Assembly: GCA_934292955.1 (NCBI GenBank)
Contig: CAKQXZ010000008.1
Coordinates: 1-47,446 of the forward strand
Direction: 5' to 3'
Source of the DNA: an uncultured Clostridia bacterium
Lineage (GTDB): Bacteria > Bacillota_A > Clostridia > Christensenellales > Borkfalkiaceae
Length of the DNA: 47,446 nucleotides
Below, one piece after another: positions 17,739-26,800 of the stretch. How positions within the stretch are numbered: the first letter of the stretch is position 1; the number at the start of each line of letters is the position of its first letter. Below the pieces are notes generated by a model. The model did no database searches, was not told where the DNA came from, and worked only from the letters and a program-made list of their open reading frames with translations. Made by a program: the position numbers and the translations under genes.

Positions 17739-18695
17739 ATGACCGACAGTCATAACGAAGAAAACAAAATGCCGACGGGCGATATTGTTACCATAAACAA
17801 TCTTGTAAAAACGTTCGGCGAAGTAAAAGCGGTAAACGATCTGTCGTTCCGCGTGAAAAAGGGCGAACTGTTCGCTTTTTTAGGGGTAAACGGCGCGGGC
17901 AAATCGACAACTATTTCGATAATGTCGGGTACGCTTAAAAAGGATTCGGGCGAAGTTTTTATCTGCGGAAAGAATATAGATAAAGGTTTCGACGGCATTT
18001 CCGATAAAATAGGCGTAGTTTTTCAAAGTTCGGTGCTTGACGGAGTTCTGACCGTTTCCGAAAATCTGCATTCGAGAGCAAGTCTTTACGGTCTTAAAGG
18101 CAGCGAAGCCGAAAGCAGAATAAACGAACTTGCCGAAGTTTTAGGTTTCGGCGATCTTATGAAAAGAAAGGTCGGCAAACTCTCGGGCGGGCAGCGCAGG
18201 CGCATAGACGTCGCAAGAGCCCTGCTTAATCGCCCCGAACTGCTCATTTTAGACGAGCCGACCACGGGCTTGGATCCGCAGACGAGAAAAACGTTGTGGT
18301 CTGTTATAGAAGATTTAAGAAAAAAAGAAGGCATGACCGTTTTTCTGACTACGCACTATATGGAAGAAGCGGTAGACGCCGATTACGTCGTTATTCTCGA
18401 TGCGGGTCGCATTGCCGCCAAAGGCACGCCGGTCGAACTTAAAAACGCGTATACGGGCGATTTTATCACCGTTTACGGAGTAGACGAACAAACGATCAAT
18501 AGTTTTATTGCGAAAAACAATCTTAAATGCGAAGCGATTAACGGCGGGTTCCGTATAGAAGTAAAAAACACAGCCGCCGCGCGCGATCTTGTGATTGCCA
18601 ACCCGCAGTTGTTTACCGATTTCGAAATAACGAAAGGCAAAATGGATGACGTTTTCCTTGCGGTAACGGGTAAAAAACTTGTAGGGGGTAACTGA
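17739..18695 (+). CDS. ABC exporter ATPase (DrrA-like)
   Basis: The 318-residue protein carries Walker A GVNGAGKST, signature KLSGGQRRR, Walker B LLILDEPTTGLDPQTR and the His switch TTHYMEEA. The C-terminal 90 residues match the DrrA/CcmA-type extension. It would energise the ABC-2 permease encoded next. GAAGGAG precedes the ATG. Position behind a TetR gene suggests efflux of a toxic small molecule or lipid, which the sequence alone cannot prove. Confidence 0.93.
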   Translation: MTDSHNEENKMPTGDIVTINNLVKTFGEVKAVNDLSFRVKKGELFAFLGVNGAGKSTTISIMSGTLKKDSGEVFICGKNIDKGFDGISDKIGVVFQSSVLDGVLTVSENLHSRASLYGLKGSEAESRINELAEVLGFGDLMKRKVGKLSGGQRRRIDVARALLNRPELLILDEPTTGLDPQTRKTLWSVIEDLRKKEGMTVFLTTHYMEEAVDADYVVILDAGRIAAKGTPVELKNAYTGDFITVYGVDEQTINSFIAKNNLKCEAINGGFRIEVKNTAAARDLVIANPQLFTDFEITKGKMDDVFLAVTGKKLVGGN

Positions 18696-18696
18696 T

Positions 18697-19638
18697 GTGA
18701 GTACGTTTTTTATTCTTGTAAAGCGTAACATAAAAATGTTTTTCGGCGATCTCGGAATGTTTTTCTCTGCAATGATAACGCCTATCATACTGCTCGTGCT
18801 TTACGCCACGTTCTTAGGCAACGTGTTTAAGGGTAGTTTTGTGGACTCGCTTAAAGATTCGGGTATTACCGATATAAGCGATTTCGAAGGCGTGATTTCG
18901 GGCATGGTAAACGGGCAGCTGCTGTCGTCGCTGTTGTCGGTCAGTTGCGTTACCGTGTCGTTCTGCTCCAACATGATAATGGTGCAGGATAAATATAACG
19001 GCGTTCGTCGTGATTTTACGGTTTCGCCGGTAAAAGGTTCTACGCTTGCGCTTGCTTACTATTTCGGAACGCTTATCGTAACCCTTATAGTAACGTTTGC
19101 CGCAACTCTTTTCGGCTTTGCGTTTATAGCCGTAAACGGCGGGTGGTTCTTATCTTTCAACGACGTATTGCTCGTTCTTCTCGACGTGTTCCTGCTGACC
19201 GTATTCGGCACCGCGCTGTCGTCGGTGGTTACGTTCTTTCTTAACACGCAGGGGCAGACGTCGGCAGTCGGCACAATCGTTTCGGCGGGCTACGGTTTTC
19301 TGTGCGGAGCGTATATGCCCATGGCTTCTTTTCCCGACGGCTTGCAGAAATTTCTTTCGTTCCTGCCCGGTACATACGGAACTTCGCTTATAAAAGACCA
19401 TTGCCAGCGCGGCAATCTGCGCGAATTCGTTACAAAATTTCCGACCGACGATCCCGAAGTCAAAGCGCGGATAGACGCCGTTGTGGAAGGTATTAAAAAA
19501 GGGATCGACTGCGATATGTATTTCTTCGGAACCCGCGTTACCGATCTTGCGAAATATCTTGTTTTAATCGGCGCGATCGTTCTGCTTATAGCCGTATTCG
19601 TACTGCTCGGCTATCTCGGTAAACGAAAAAGTAAATAA
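18697..19638 (+). CDS. ABC-2 type permease (DrrB-like)
   Basis: The 313-residue membrane protein begins with a GTG codon one base after the ATPase stop, with GTAGGGGG as ribosome binding site. About six membrane segments are visible (including IITPIILLVLYATFL, LIVTLIVTFAATLFGFAF and LVLIGAIVLLIAVFVLLGYL) with a large loop after the first. The segment GAYMPMASFPDGLQKFLSFLPGTY is typical of ABC-2 exporters. With the upstream ATPase it forms a homodimeric efflux pump. A strong terminator closes the operon. Confidence 0.92.
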   Translation: MSTFFILVKRNIKMFFGDLGMFFSAMITPIILLVLYATFLGNVFKGSFVDSLKDSGITDISDFEGVISGMVNGQLLSSLLSVSCVTVSFCSNMIMVQDKYNGVRRDFTVSPVKGSTLALAYYFGTLIVTLIVTFAATLFGFAFIAVNGGWFLSFNDVLLVLLDVFLLTVFGTALSSVVTFFLNTQGQTSAVGTIVSAGYGFLCGAYMPMASFPDGLQKFLSFLPGTYGTSLIKDHCQRGNLREFVTKFPTDDPEVKARIDAVVEGIKKGIDCDMYFFGTRVTDLAKYLVLIGAIVLLIAVFVLLGYLGKRKSK

Positions 19639-19656
19639 ATTACTTAAAACTAAAAT

Positions 19657-19697
19657 AAAAAACGAACGGAATTTTAATAAAGTTCCGTTCGTTTTTT
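19657..19697. terminator. Bidirectional terminator
   Basis: The perfect 15-base stem AAAAAACGAACGGAA / TTCCGTTCGTTTTTT lies between two convergent genes and serves both. Confidence 0.93.
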
Positions 19698-19711
19698 GAT
19701 GTAAAAATGTT

Positions 19712-20269
19712 TTAATGTTTTTCTTTGACTCCGTGCGCGCGCAAGCGATCGGCAACAATAGAAGCCCCTATATGCAGACCTTCTATGGCGAATATTTTTT
19801 TGTTGTTTTTATCGAAGCCTTTAAGTTCGCCTTTTAACCCTAAATTGATTGTATCCTTAAAGGATCCGAACTCTTCGTATCTGAAATATTTTTCTTTTCT
19901 GAAAAGGCGATAAACATGTATTCCTTCGTCGTCTGAAATCACATAGTTGAACGTGACAAAAGCATAACCGAAGAAACAGAGAATCGATAATATCAGCGAA
20001 ATCGCCGCCGTTATAATGAGCGCCGTAACGTTTACGTTTTTATCGTTACCGACATATAAATAAACGATAGGCACTAAGGTGCCGATAACAAAAAAGACTA
20101 AAATCGCGATATATATACCGGTAAGTGCTTTCGGCGGACGTGTTCTGATAACGCCTTCGGATGAAATGTTCTTTTCCCCTCGAATTTTAGAAGACAAAAA
20201 TAGCGAACTTACGGCAGCAAAAAGCAGCATTGCCGCCACTGAAGAAATTACTCCCCTTAAAAAAGTCAT
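19712..20269 (-). CDS. Membrane protein with a C-terminal PH-like region
   Basis: No specific family is recognised. From the chosen start the protein has 185 residues: three membrane segments (GVISSVAAMLLFAAVSSLFL, IYIAILVFFVIGTLVPIVYLYV, ALIITAAISLILSILCFFGYAF) and then about 75 cytoplasmic residues (VISDDEGIHVYRLFRKEKYFRYEEF..) patterned like a bacterial PH domain. The ATG at 20269 is chosen because GGGAGC lies five bases upstream; an upstream frame extension to 20374 would overlap the promoter. It stands alone between a terminator and a divergent veg gene. Confidence 0.75.
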   Translation of the reverse strand: MTFLRGVISSVAAMLLFAAVSSLFLSSKIRGEKNISSEGVIRTRPPKALTGIYIAILVFFVIGTLVPIVYLYVGNDKNVNVTALIITAAISLILSILCFFGYAFVTFNYVISDDEGIHVYRLFRKEKYFRYEEFGSFKDTINLGLKGELKGFDKNNKKIFAIEGLHIGASIVADRLRAHGVKEKH

Positions 20270-20339
20270 AAAGCTCCCTAAAAAAGTTACTTTTTGCCGG
20301 ATAAACAGAGCAACTAAATAATGCTGTTTACCCGATATC

Positions 20340-20368
20340 ATTCTATCATATGCGACGGAAAAAGTCAA
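20340..20368 (-). promoter_or_regulatory. Promoter of the PH-like membrane protein gene
   Basis: On the minus strand TTGACT (20368-20363) is 17 bases from TAGAAT (20345-20340). This supports the downstream ATG at 20269. Confidence 0.75.
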
Positions 20369-20438
20369 GTACAAAAGTAAATGTCGATTCTATGCGGTAA
20401 AAGCGTATAATTTTTATAAAAGCGGCAATAATCGGAGT

Positions 20439-20690
20439 ATGATTAAAACGTCCGCAAGTCTTAACGACGCAAAAAGTTATATAAACTCGTTAAAGGGCAA
20501 ACGCCTTTATGTAAAAGTAAACCTTGGAAGAAATAAATCTATAAGTTATATCGGAACGTTAAGCGGCGTTTATCCCGCGCTCTTTACGGTAAGCCCGTTA
20601 AGCCCCGTAGAAACGTTCAGGGGAAAAACAAGTTTTTCTTATTCCGAACTGCTTTGCGGCGGCGTCCGCGTAAAAGAAAAAGCAGAGTAG
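20439..20690 (+). CDS. veg: Veg family protein
   Basis: This 83-residue protein matches the Veg/DUF1021 family: LKGKRLYVKVNLGRNKSISYIGTLSGVYPALFTV, then SFSYSELLCGGV. In Bacillus subtilis veg is highly transcribed and stimulates biofilm formation through the SinR pathway, but the molecular activity remains unclear. GGAG is only one base from the ATG, so initiation here may be inefficient or the start slightly different. TATAAT at 20406-20411 could be the -10, with no clear -35. A very strong terminator follows. Confidence 0.88.
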   Translation: MIKTSASLNDAKSYINSLKGKRLYVKVNLGRNKSISYIGTLSGVYPALFTVSPLSPVETFRGKTSFSYSELLCGGVRVKEKAE

Positions 20691-20712
20691 CAGGGCTGGT
20701 TATATGAATTAT

Positions 20713-20766
20713 AAACACTCATGCCGTAAAAATCGATTTTTACGGCATGAGTGTTTGATTTTTTAA
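20713..20766 (+). terminator. Terminator with a perfect 44-base palindrome
   Basis: Bases 20713-20756 form a perfect palindrome (AAACACTCATGCCGTAAAAA, centre TCGA, then its complement), followed by GATTTTTT. It lies between veg and the convergent flotillin gene. Confidence 0.85.
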
Positions 20767-20856
20767 GTAATGTTATGTATTTATCGTCATAAAAAATCGC
20801 CGCAAGTAAATGCTTGCGGCGAAAATTTTACGTTGCCGTAAATTTTACTGCTTTAA

Positions 20857-22287
20857 TCAGTTATTGTTTTCCGAAGACGTTTCGCTTTCGGTTTTGGGGC
20901 TTTCCTTTTCTTTCGGGCTTATGAATTCAGGCATATTAAGTCCCGCCATAGAGAACAGATCGTTCATCGGGGGGAGCGATTTTGCCATTCCCGAAAGGAA
21001 GTTTGCGGTGGCGGTTTTGCCTTCTTTGCCTTCGCCGCCGTCCCACACGGTAACTTTGTCGATCTTGATGTTCTTGATCGCTTCGACCTGAGTTTCGACG
21101 AGTTTTTCTATCTTGTCGGCAATCATAAGTTTGGTAGCGTCGTCGGGGTTGCCGCCGGCTGCTTTAACGATTTCCGAAAGACCTTCCGCCTGCGCGCTCA
21201 AAACGGCTTTAACACCGCGTGCCTGCGCTTCCATCTTTGCATACAAAGCGTCCGCTTCACCTTTTGCCTGACGTCTTATACGTTCGGCTTCGGCTTCCGC
21301 CTGAAGTTCTATCATCTTCTTTTCTACTTCGGTTTTGACGATTACGTCCGCTTCCTGAGTCGCTTTTTCACGCGAAGCTCTTACCGTTTCCGCCTGCATT
21401 TCCGCTTCGTACGCTTCGGCAAGCGCTTTTGCCGCGTTTATCTTTTCGGCGGCTACCGCTCTCTGTTCTGCTTCGGCTTGTTTTTCACGGAGTAACGACT
21501 GCGAGTTCGCAATTTCTATTCTCGCGCTGTTTTCGCCCTTGATTGCCTGCGAGTCTGCGTCGGCAACGTGTATTCTCTGATCTTTGCGTGCGTTTGCTTC
21601 ACCGATAGCACCTTTTCTGTCTTCTTCGGCAACCGAAATTTTAGCGTCGTTTATGGCTTTTGCAGCCGCTTCTTTACCGAGTGCGACAATATAGCCCGAT
21701 TCGTCGCTGATATCGGTTACGTTAACGTTTATAAGGCGCAGACCGATTTTTTTCAGTTCGCCTTCAACGTTGCGCGAAACGGCTTCAAGGAATTTATCTC
21801 TGTCGGTGTTGATTTCTTCTATGTCCATCGTTGCGATTACAAGACGGAGCTGACCGAAGATAATGTCTTTTGCAAGTTCCTGAATCTGCTGCAGTTTAAG
21901 ACCGAGCAGTCTTTCCGCGGCGTTCTGCATAACGCCTTGTTCGGTGGATATACCTACCGTGAATATCGAAGGAACGTCTATACGAATGTTCTGGCGTGAA
22001 AGCGCGCTCTTAAGGTCTACCGAAATGGATATCGGCGTAAGGTCGAGAAATGCATACGACTGGAAGAGCGGAATTATGAACTCCGTACCGCCGTGCACGC
22101 ATTTTGCCGAGCGGTGAGTGCCGTCTTTGGCTTTGCTTACTTTACCGTAAACGACCATGATTTTGTCCGACGGGCATCTTTTGATTCTCGTAGCGATTAA
22201 AAGCACGAGCATAAAAAGAATGAGTACCGCAACCACGATGAGTATGGGTATTCCCGCACTGCTTGCTAAAATGTTGTAAGTTTTCAT
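20857..22287 (-). CDS. floT: Flotillin-like SPFH protein (FloT/YuaG type)
   Basis: The 476-residue protein has one N-terminal membrane segment (about 12-32), a PHB/SPFH domain (about 40-200, including IPLFQSYAFLDLTPISISVDLKSALS) and a long Ala/Glu-rich coiled coil (about 205-370: EAAAKAINDAK, EAEAERIRRQAKGEA). Flotillins scaffold membrane domains in Gram-positive bacteria. The C-terminus is low complexity (KESPKTESETSSENNN). AAGGAG precedes the ATG, and the gene follows an NfeD-like partner at 46 bases, the classic pairing seen as yuaF-yuaG in Bacillus. Confidence 0.93.
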   Translation of the reverse strand: MKTYNILASSAGIPILIVVAVLILFMLVLLIATRIKRCPSDKIMVVYGKVSKAKDGTHRSAKCVHGGTEFIIPLFQSYAFLDLTPISISVDLKSALSRQNIRIDVPSIFTVGISTEQGVMQNAAERLLGLKLQQIQELAKDIIFGQLRLVIATMDIEEINTDRDKFLEAVSRNVEGELKKIGLRLINVNVTDISDESGYIVALGKEAAAKAINDAKISVAEEDRKGAIGEANARKDQRIHVADADSQAIKGENSARIEIANSQSLLREKQAEAEQRAVAAEKINAAKALAEAYEAEMQAETVRASREKATQEADVIVKTEVEKKMIELQAEAEAERIRRQAKGEADALYAKMEAQARGVKAVLSAQAEGLSEIVKAAGGNPDDATKLMIADKIEKLVETQVEAIKNIKIDKVTVWDGGEGKEGKTATANFLSGMAKSLPPMNDLFSMAGLNMPEFISPKEKESPKTESETSSENNN

Positions 22288-22333
22288 TTTTTCTCCTTAT
22301 AAGTTTTTAATAATAAATTTTTAATTCTGTTTT

Positions 22334-22912
22334 TTATTCCGATTTTTCTACTACGAGCGTGTCGCCGTTTACAGAGATTACTCTCACTTTTGTGCCTGTA
22401 AGCAGCGGAGTATCGCCGTTTTGTATTGCGCTCAGTTCCACAAAACGTTCTTCGAGCGTCATTGTTATCTTCCCCGCGCCCGCGTCTTTGGCGGGAATCG
22501 TCAGATACACGTCGGCGGTTTTACCGATCGCTTTTGCTATATTGATATTGCCGTCAGAGCGCATTTTCATAATGCCGCGCATTATAAACGCCATTCCCAC
22601 AAGCGCAAGGAAACCCGTTACGACCGAAAGAACAATCGCAAGAGCGGTGTTTTTATCTGCAAAAATATAGCCGACCCAGCCGCCGATCGCAAAAAACGCA
22701 ACCACGCCGCGCACCGAAAAGAGGGTAAAACCGTCGCTTGTGTCTATACTCACGTCGGGTTCGCCGTCGCCGTCGAGATCGATATCGGTCGTGTTTTCGC
22801 CCACGCCGAACAGCATTGTTATAATCTGTAAAATAAGCACGAGCGTCGCCGCAAGACCTATGCAGAAATAGACCTTTTGCAGAACGTTCATTCCGTTCCA
22901 GAATGCAACCAT
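22334..22912 (-). CDS. NfeD-like membrane protein with a calcium-loop motif
   Basis: The 192-residue protein has a first membrane segment (about 13-36), then an external loop with DLDGDGEPD, a pattern like EF-hand/dockerin calcium loops. Two further membrane segments (about 67-84 and 88-112) precede a C-terminal OB-fold-like NfeD region (IGKTADVYLTIPAKDAGAGKITM, then GTKVRVISVNGDTLVVEK). NfeD proteins work with flotillins. GGAG precedes the ATG. It lies directly upstream of the flotillin gene on the same strand. Confidence 0.82.
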   Translation of the reverse strand: MVAFWNGMNVLQKVYFCIGLAATLVLILQIITMLFGVGENTTDIDLDGDGEPDVSIDTSDGFTLFSVRGVVAFFAIGGWVGYIFADKNTALAIVLSVVTGFLALVGMAFIMRGIMKMRSDGNINIAKAIGKTADVYLTIPAKDAGAGKITMTLEERFVELSAIQNGDTPLLTGTKVRVISVNGDTLVVEKSE

Positions 22913-22979
22913 ATGTATTATCTCCTTATATAAAATTACTTGTTCTTACATTTATAAAGTACTTAATTTACGGCGTTAT

Positions 22980-23546
22980 TCACAGCCTTTCGCCCAGAAC
23001 GTTGCTTTCGGGTAGTTGTTTTATGGAATCGGTTGCCGCCGTCAGCGTTTTTTCGGCAAGAAACACTTCAAGTATTATACGCAAAGCCGTTTCAAGCCGT
23101 TCTTTCGAGCCGGGAATGTTCTCGCTGTAGTTTGCCGTACATTTTTCTACGAGCGGGTCTATAGTGTCGCTTCCGAATTTTTTATCGAACACCGCGTCGC
23201 AGATATAAGAATAAAGTTCGCTTTCGGGAATAATGTCGTCAAGTCTGCTTTCGGGCGAACCGTTTACAAAAGTCAGCAGCCGCTTAATGTCGTCGAGACT
23301 CAACGCTTCGCGCAGAGTATTTATTATAAGTATGCGGGCAAGCGCGTTTTTATCGTATTTTCTGTTAACGGGGTGAGCTATAAACCCGCGGGAAACCCAG
23401 TTCTGCACTGCAGGCGCGGCAAGTCCGCTTATTTCGGTAATCTGCTGCATAACCAAGCCCGAAGTCGCTAAAAACGTGCCGTCAAGAAATTCGCGCCCGC
23501 TTTTTCCCGCATACTCTATTGTTGTTCCCGGATAGTTCATCTTCAA
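22980..23546 (-). CDS. DUF1836 family regulator
   Basis: The 188-residue protein matches DUF1836: a MerR-like winged helix near residues 35-75 (MQQITEISGLAAPAVQNWVSRGFIAHPVNRKYDKNALARILIINTLR), then a helical C-terminal region. DUF1836 members are presumed DNA-binding regulators of unknown targets. The TTG at 23546 has AAGGAAGG at seven bases; the ATG at 23540 is the alternative. A perfect sigma-A promoter with an internal palindrome lies upstream, suggesting autoregulation. The NfeD-flotillin pair follows 67 bases downstream on the same strand. Confidence 0.85.
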   Translation of the reverse strand: MKMNYPGTTIEYAGKSGREFLDGTFLATSGLVMQQITEISGLAAPAVQNWVSRGFIAHPVNRKYDKNALARILIINTLREALSLDDIKRLLTFVNGSPESRLDDIIPESELYSYICDAVFDKKFGSDTIDPLVEKCTANYSENIPGSKERLETALRIILEVFLAEKTLTAATDSIKQLPESNVLGERL

Positions 23547-23573
23547 ATTCCGTCCTTCCTTAACTTCACAATG

Positions 23574-23602
23574 ATTATATCACGCATTCATATGAATGTC
23601 AA
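23574..23602 (-). promoter_or_regulatory. Consensus promoter of the DUF1836 gene
   Basis: On the minus strand TTGACA (23602-23597) is exactly 17 bases from TATAAT (23579-23574). Confidence 0.92.
23586..23597. promoter_or_regulatory. Palindrome inside the DUF1836 promoter
   Basis: ATTCATATGAAT is a perfect 12-base palindrome between the -35 and -10 hexamers, touching the -35. This is a classic repressor operator position. The DUF1836 product is the nearest candidate ligand. Confidence 0.6.
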
Positions 23603-23713
23603 TACTTTTCAAATGATTTTTTTGAATAATTTACATAATCCGCATTTAGCGCGCAAATGCATAATATGCGGTATAAATTAACGTAAATTTCGTAAGGAGC
23701 GTATATCTAAAAA

Positions 23714-23742
23714 TTGACAACGCAAAATCCGAAGAGTAAAAT
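23714..23742 (+). promoter_or_regulatory. Promoter of the giant surface lipoprotein gene
   Basis: TTGACA (23714-23719) is 17 bases from TAAAAT (23737-23742), giving a leader of about 95 bases. Confidence 0.8.
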
Positions 23743-23843
23743 TATAATTCCGCAGGGGAGTGTTTTTCGATTGCCCGGCGGAAACATTCAATAATGCTCA
23801 ACAATGGCAAATTTGTATCTGTAATATATAAGGAAACAAAAAA

Positions 23844-26800
23844 ATGAAGAACTTTTCAAAAAAGAAGTTAATGCTCGTTATCGTTGCGGCGGCAGGTGTT
23901 CTTGTCGGCGCGTTAATGTTCGGTTCGTGCGGTTCTTGTATTTCGTGTAAGCCCGCAGGGCATGTTCACGATTATACATACGATACCGTCGTTTACGACC
24001 CGACTTGCACCGAAGGCGGATATACCGAGCATATCTGTTCGTGCGGGGATGCGATGCGCGATAACGAAACGCCCGCAAAAGGTCATACTCCGGGCGACAC
24101 TGTAGTCGACGAAGAACCTACTTGCCTTACCGCCGGTAAATCTCATGTAGAATGCGTTGATTGTCACGCAGTGATAAGCACGCGGGTTTTGCCGAGAACG
24201 GAAGACCATAAAGCGATTGAAGGCGAGTGGACGGCAAAACGCGGCGACGAGAGCCAATCGAGCAACGTTACGCTTGTAAAATCGACCGTTTGCGACGTAT
24301 GCAAAAAGATTTTATCCGAAGAAACGTACACGGTTACGCTTATTCCGCAGACTTTTTCTTACGACGGCAATGAACATTCGCTTACGGTTGCCGGACTGCC
24401 GGGAATTTTTACCGTTGAATACAGCGGAAACAATCAGAAAGCGGCGGGCGTTCATACCGTCACGGCGACAGTTTTGTTTGACGGCGCGCCTGTAGAAAAC
24501 GCGAACATATCCGCCGATCTTACCATTGAAAAAGACGGCAATTATCACGACGTAACCTTTATTTTCGAAGACTCGTCAAAAAACTACACGATTGTCGTTG
24601 AAAACGGCAGACCTGTACCGACCGAAAACCTTCCCGAAGTAGAACAGAGAACGGGCTATAACGCGCTCGGCGGCTTTGACGAATCTTCGCTTATAGATAA
24701 AGACACCGAAATTCACGTTACCTACGTTGCAATAGAGTATAACATAACTTACTATCTGCTTTCTCCCGACGAAGTAACTAACGATAAAAACCCGACAAAG
24801 TACACTATAGAAGACAATGTCGAACTTAAAGCTGCTGTAAGAAAGGGTTACACGTTTATTGGGTGGTACGCAGAACTCGAACGCGAAAATCTTGTTACTT
24901 CCATTGCCGCGGGCAGTACGGGCGATAAAGAATTTTACGCCAAATGGGAAGCGACCGTATATTCGATTACCTATGAACTCGACGGCGGAGTTACGGTCGG
25001 CAATCTTCCCGAAACTTACACTTACGACGGCGGCATCGGAATCATTGAAGACCCGACAAAGGATTATTTCGAGTTCGGCGGTTGGTTTACAGACTCCGCA
25101 TTCGGCACTCCCGCAGAGTTCGGCAAACGTACTGTAACCGGCAATATTACTCTTTACGCAAAGTGGACTGCCGTTACTTACAGCATAACTTACGATCTCG
25201 GCGGCGGTGAAAATTCAAACGAAAACCCGTCTTATTATACGGCTGAAAGCGAGACTATTGTATTGAAGCCTGCAGCAAAAACCGGTTATAACTTTGTCGG
25301 TTGGTACGATAGGTCGGGCAGAGTGGACTCGATTGAAAGCGGTTCGCACGGAAACGTCGAACTTACAGCAAAATGGAGCGCGATCGTTTATTCGATAAAT
25401 TACTTTACGGACGGCGGCGAAAACTCGCCTTCCAACCCCGGTTCTTACACTATCGAAAGCGGCACGATTACGCTCGAACCCGCAACTAAAGCGGGCTACA
25501 CCTTTATGGGGTGGTACGGCAATAAAGGGCTTACGGGTAAAATCGTAACCGAAATCTCAGGCGGTTCTTACGGAACCAGAGATTTGTACGCGGCATGGGA
25601 AGTTATAGTTTACTCCATAACGTATGAATACAACGGCGGTACGGTGTTTGGCGTTAACAGATCGACCTATACGGTTGAAGACGAAGTTACGCTTATCAAA
25701 CCTTCGCGCGATCATTACGCGTTTGCCGGCTGGACGGGAACGGATATTCCCGACGGATATTATAAGGCCGACGTAGTTATAGCAAAGGGCAGTACGGGCA
25801 ACCGCGAATACGCAGCCAACTGGCAGGCTACCAGATATTCTATAGAATACATATTAGGTAAGTCCGACGCGACCAATCCCGATACGAACCCCTTGTATTA
25901 CACAATAGAGAGCGAAACTATCACTCTTGTCGCGGCGGAAAGCGACCACGAGTTCGGGGGGTGGTATACAGATTACGCTCACAACAACCAAATCACCGAA
26001 ATAAGGAAAGGTTCGTTCGGCAATTTAAGACTTTACGCCGCATGGGTACATGTTCCCGCGGGCGAATGGATCGAAACCAAACAACCTACTTGCAGCGTAG
26101 TCGGCGAAAAACACAGAGTGTGCGGAATTTGCGGCGAACCTTGCGAATGGGGCGAAATCGAATTGAATCCCGATAATCACACCAAAGGCAAAGCAACGCA
26201 CGAAAACGTTGTCGAATCGACGTGTACCGTCGGCGGTTCTTACGACGAAGTTTATTACTGCACGGGCTGCGGAAAAGAACTTGAGAGAACAAAAGTCGCC
26301 GCCGACCCGCTCGGGCATGACTTCAATGAAGAAACGGGTATATGCAGTCGTTGCGGCGCAGAGATATCAAGAAATCTCGGCTATACAAAAATAAACGGCG
26401 GATATGTGGTATACTACAATACTTGCACGGATACCGACGTTGTTATTCCGTCAACCTATCAGGGCGAACCGGTCATTCAGATAGGCTCGTTCAAAGACAA
26501 GACGAAAATCAGGAGCGTAACCCTTCCCGATACGATTATCTCTATCGAAAATCAGGCGTTTTTCAATTGTTCCGCGCTTACGACCATAAACATTCCCGAC
26601 AGCGTGACAACTATCGGCCGTCAGGCATTTGCGGGTTGCGGGTTTACTACGATAGACCTTCCCGTCGGATTGAAAACTATCGGCAGCGGTGCGTTCCACG
26701 GTTGTAAAAATCTTACCGAAATAAAAATACCTTACGGAATTACCGAAATAAGTTCCGAATGTTTTAAGAACTGTGCGAATCTTGTAAATGTCGATATTCC

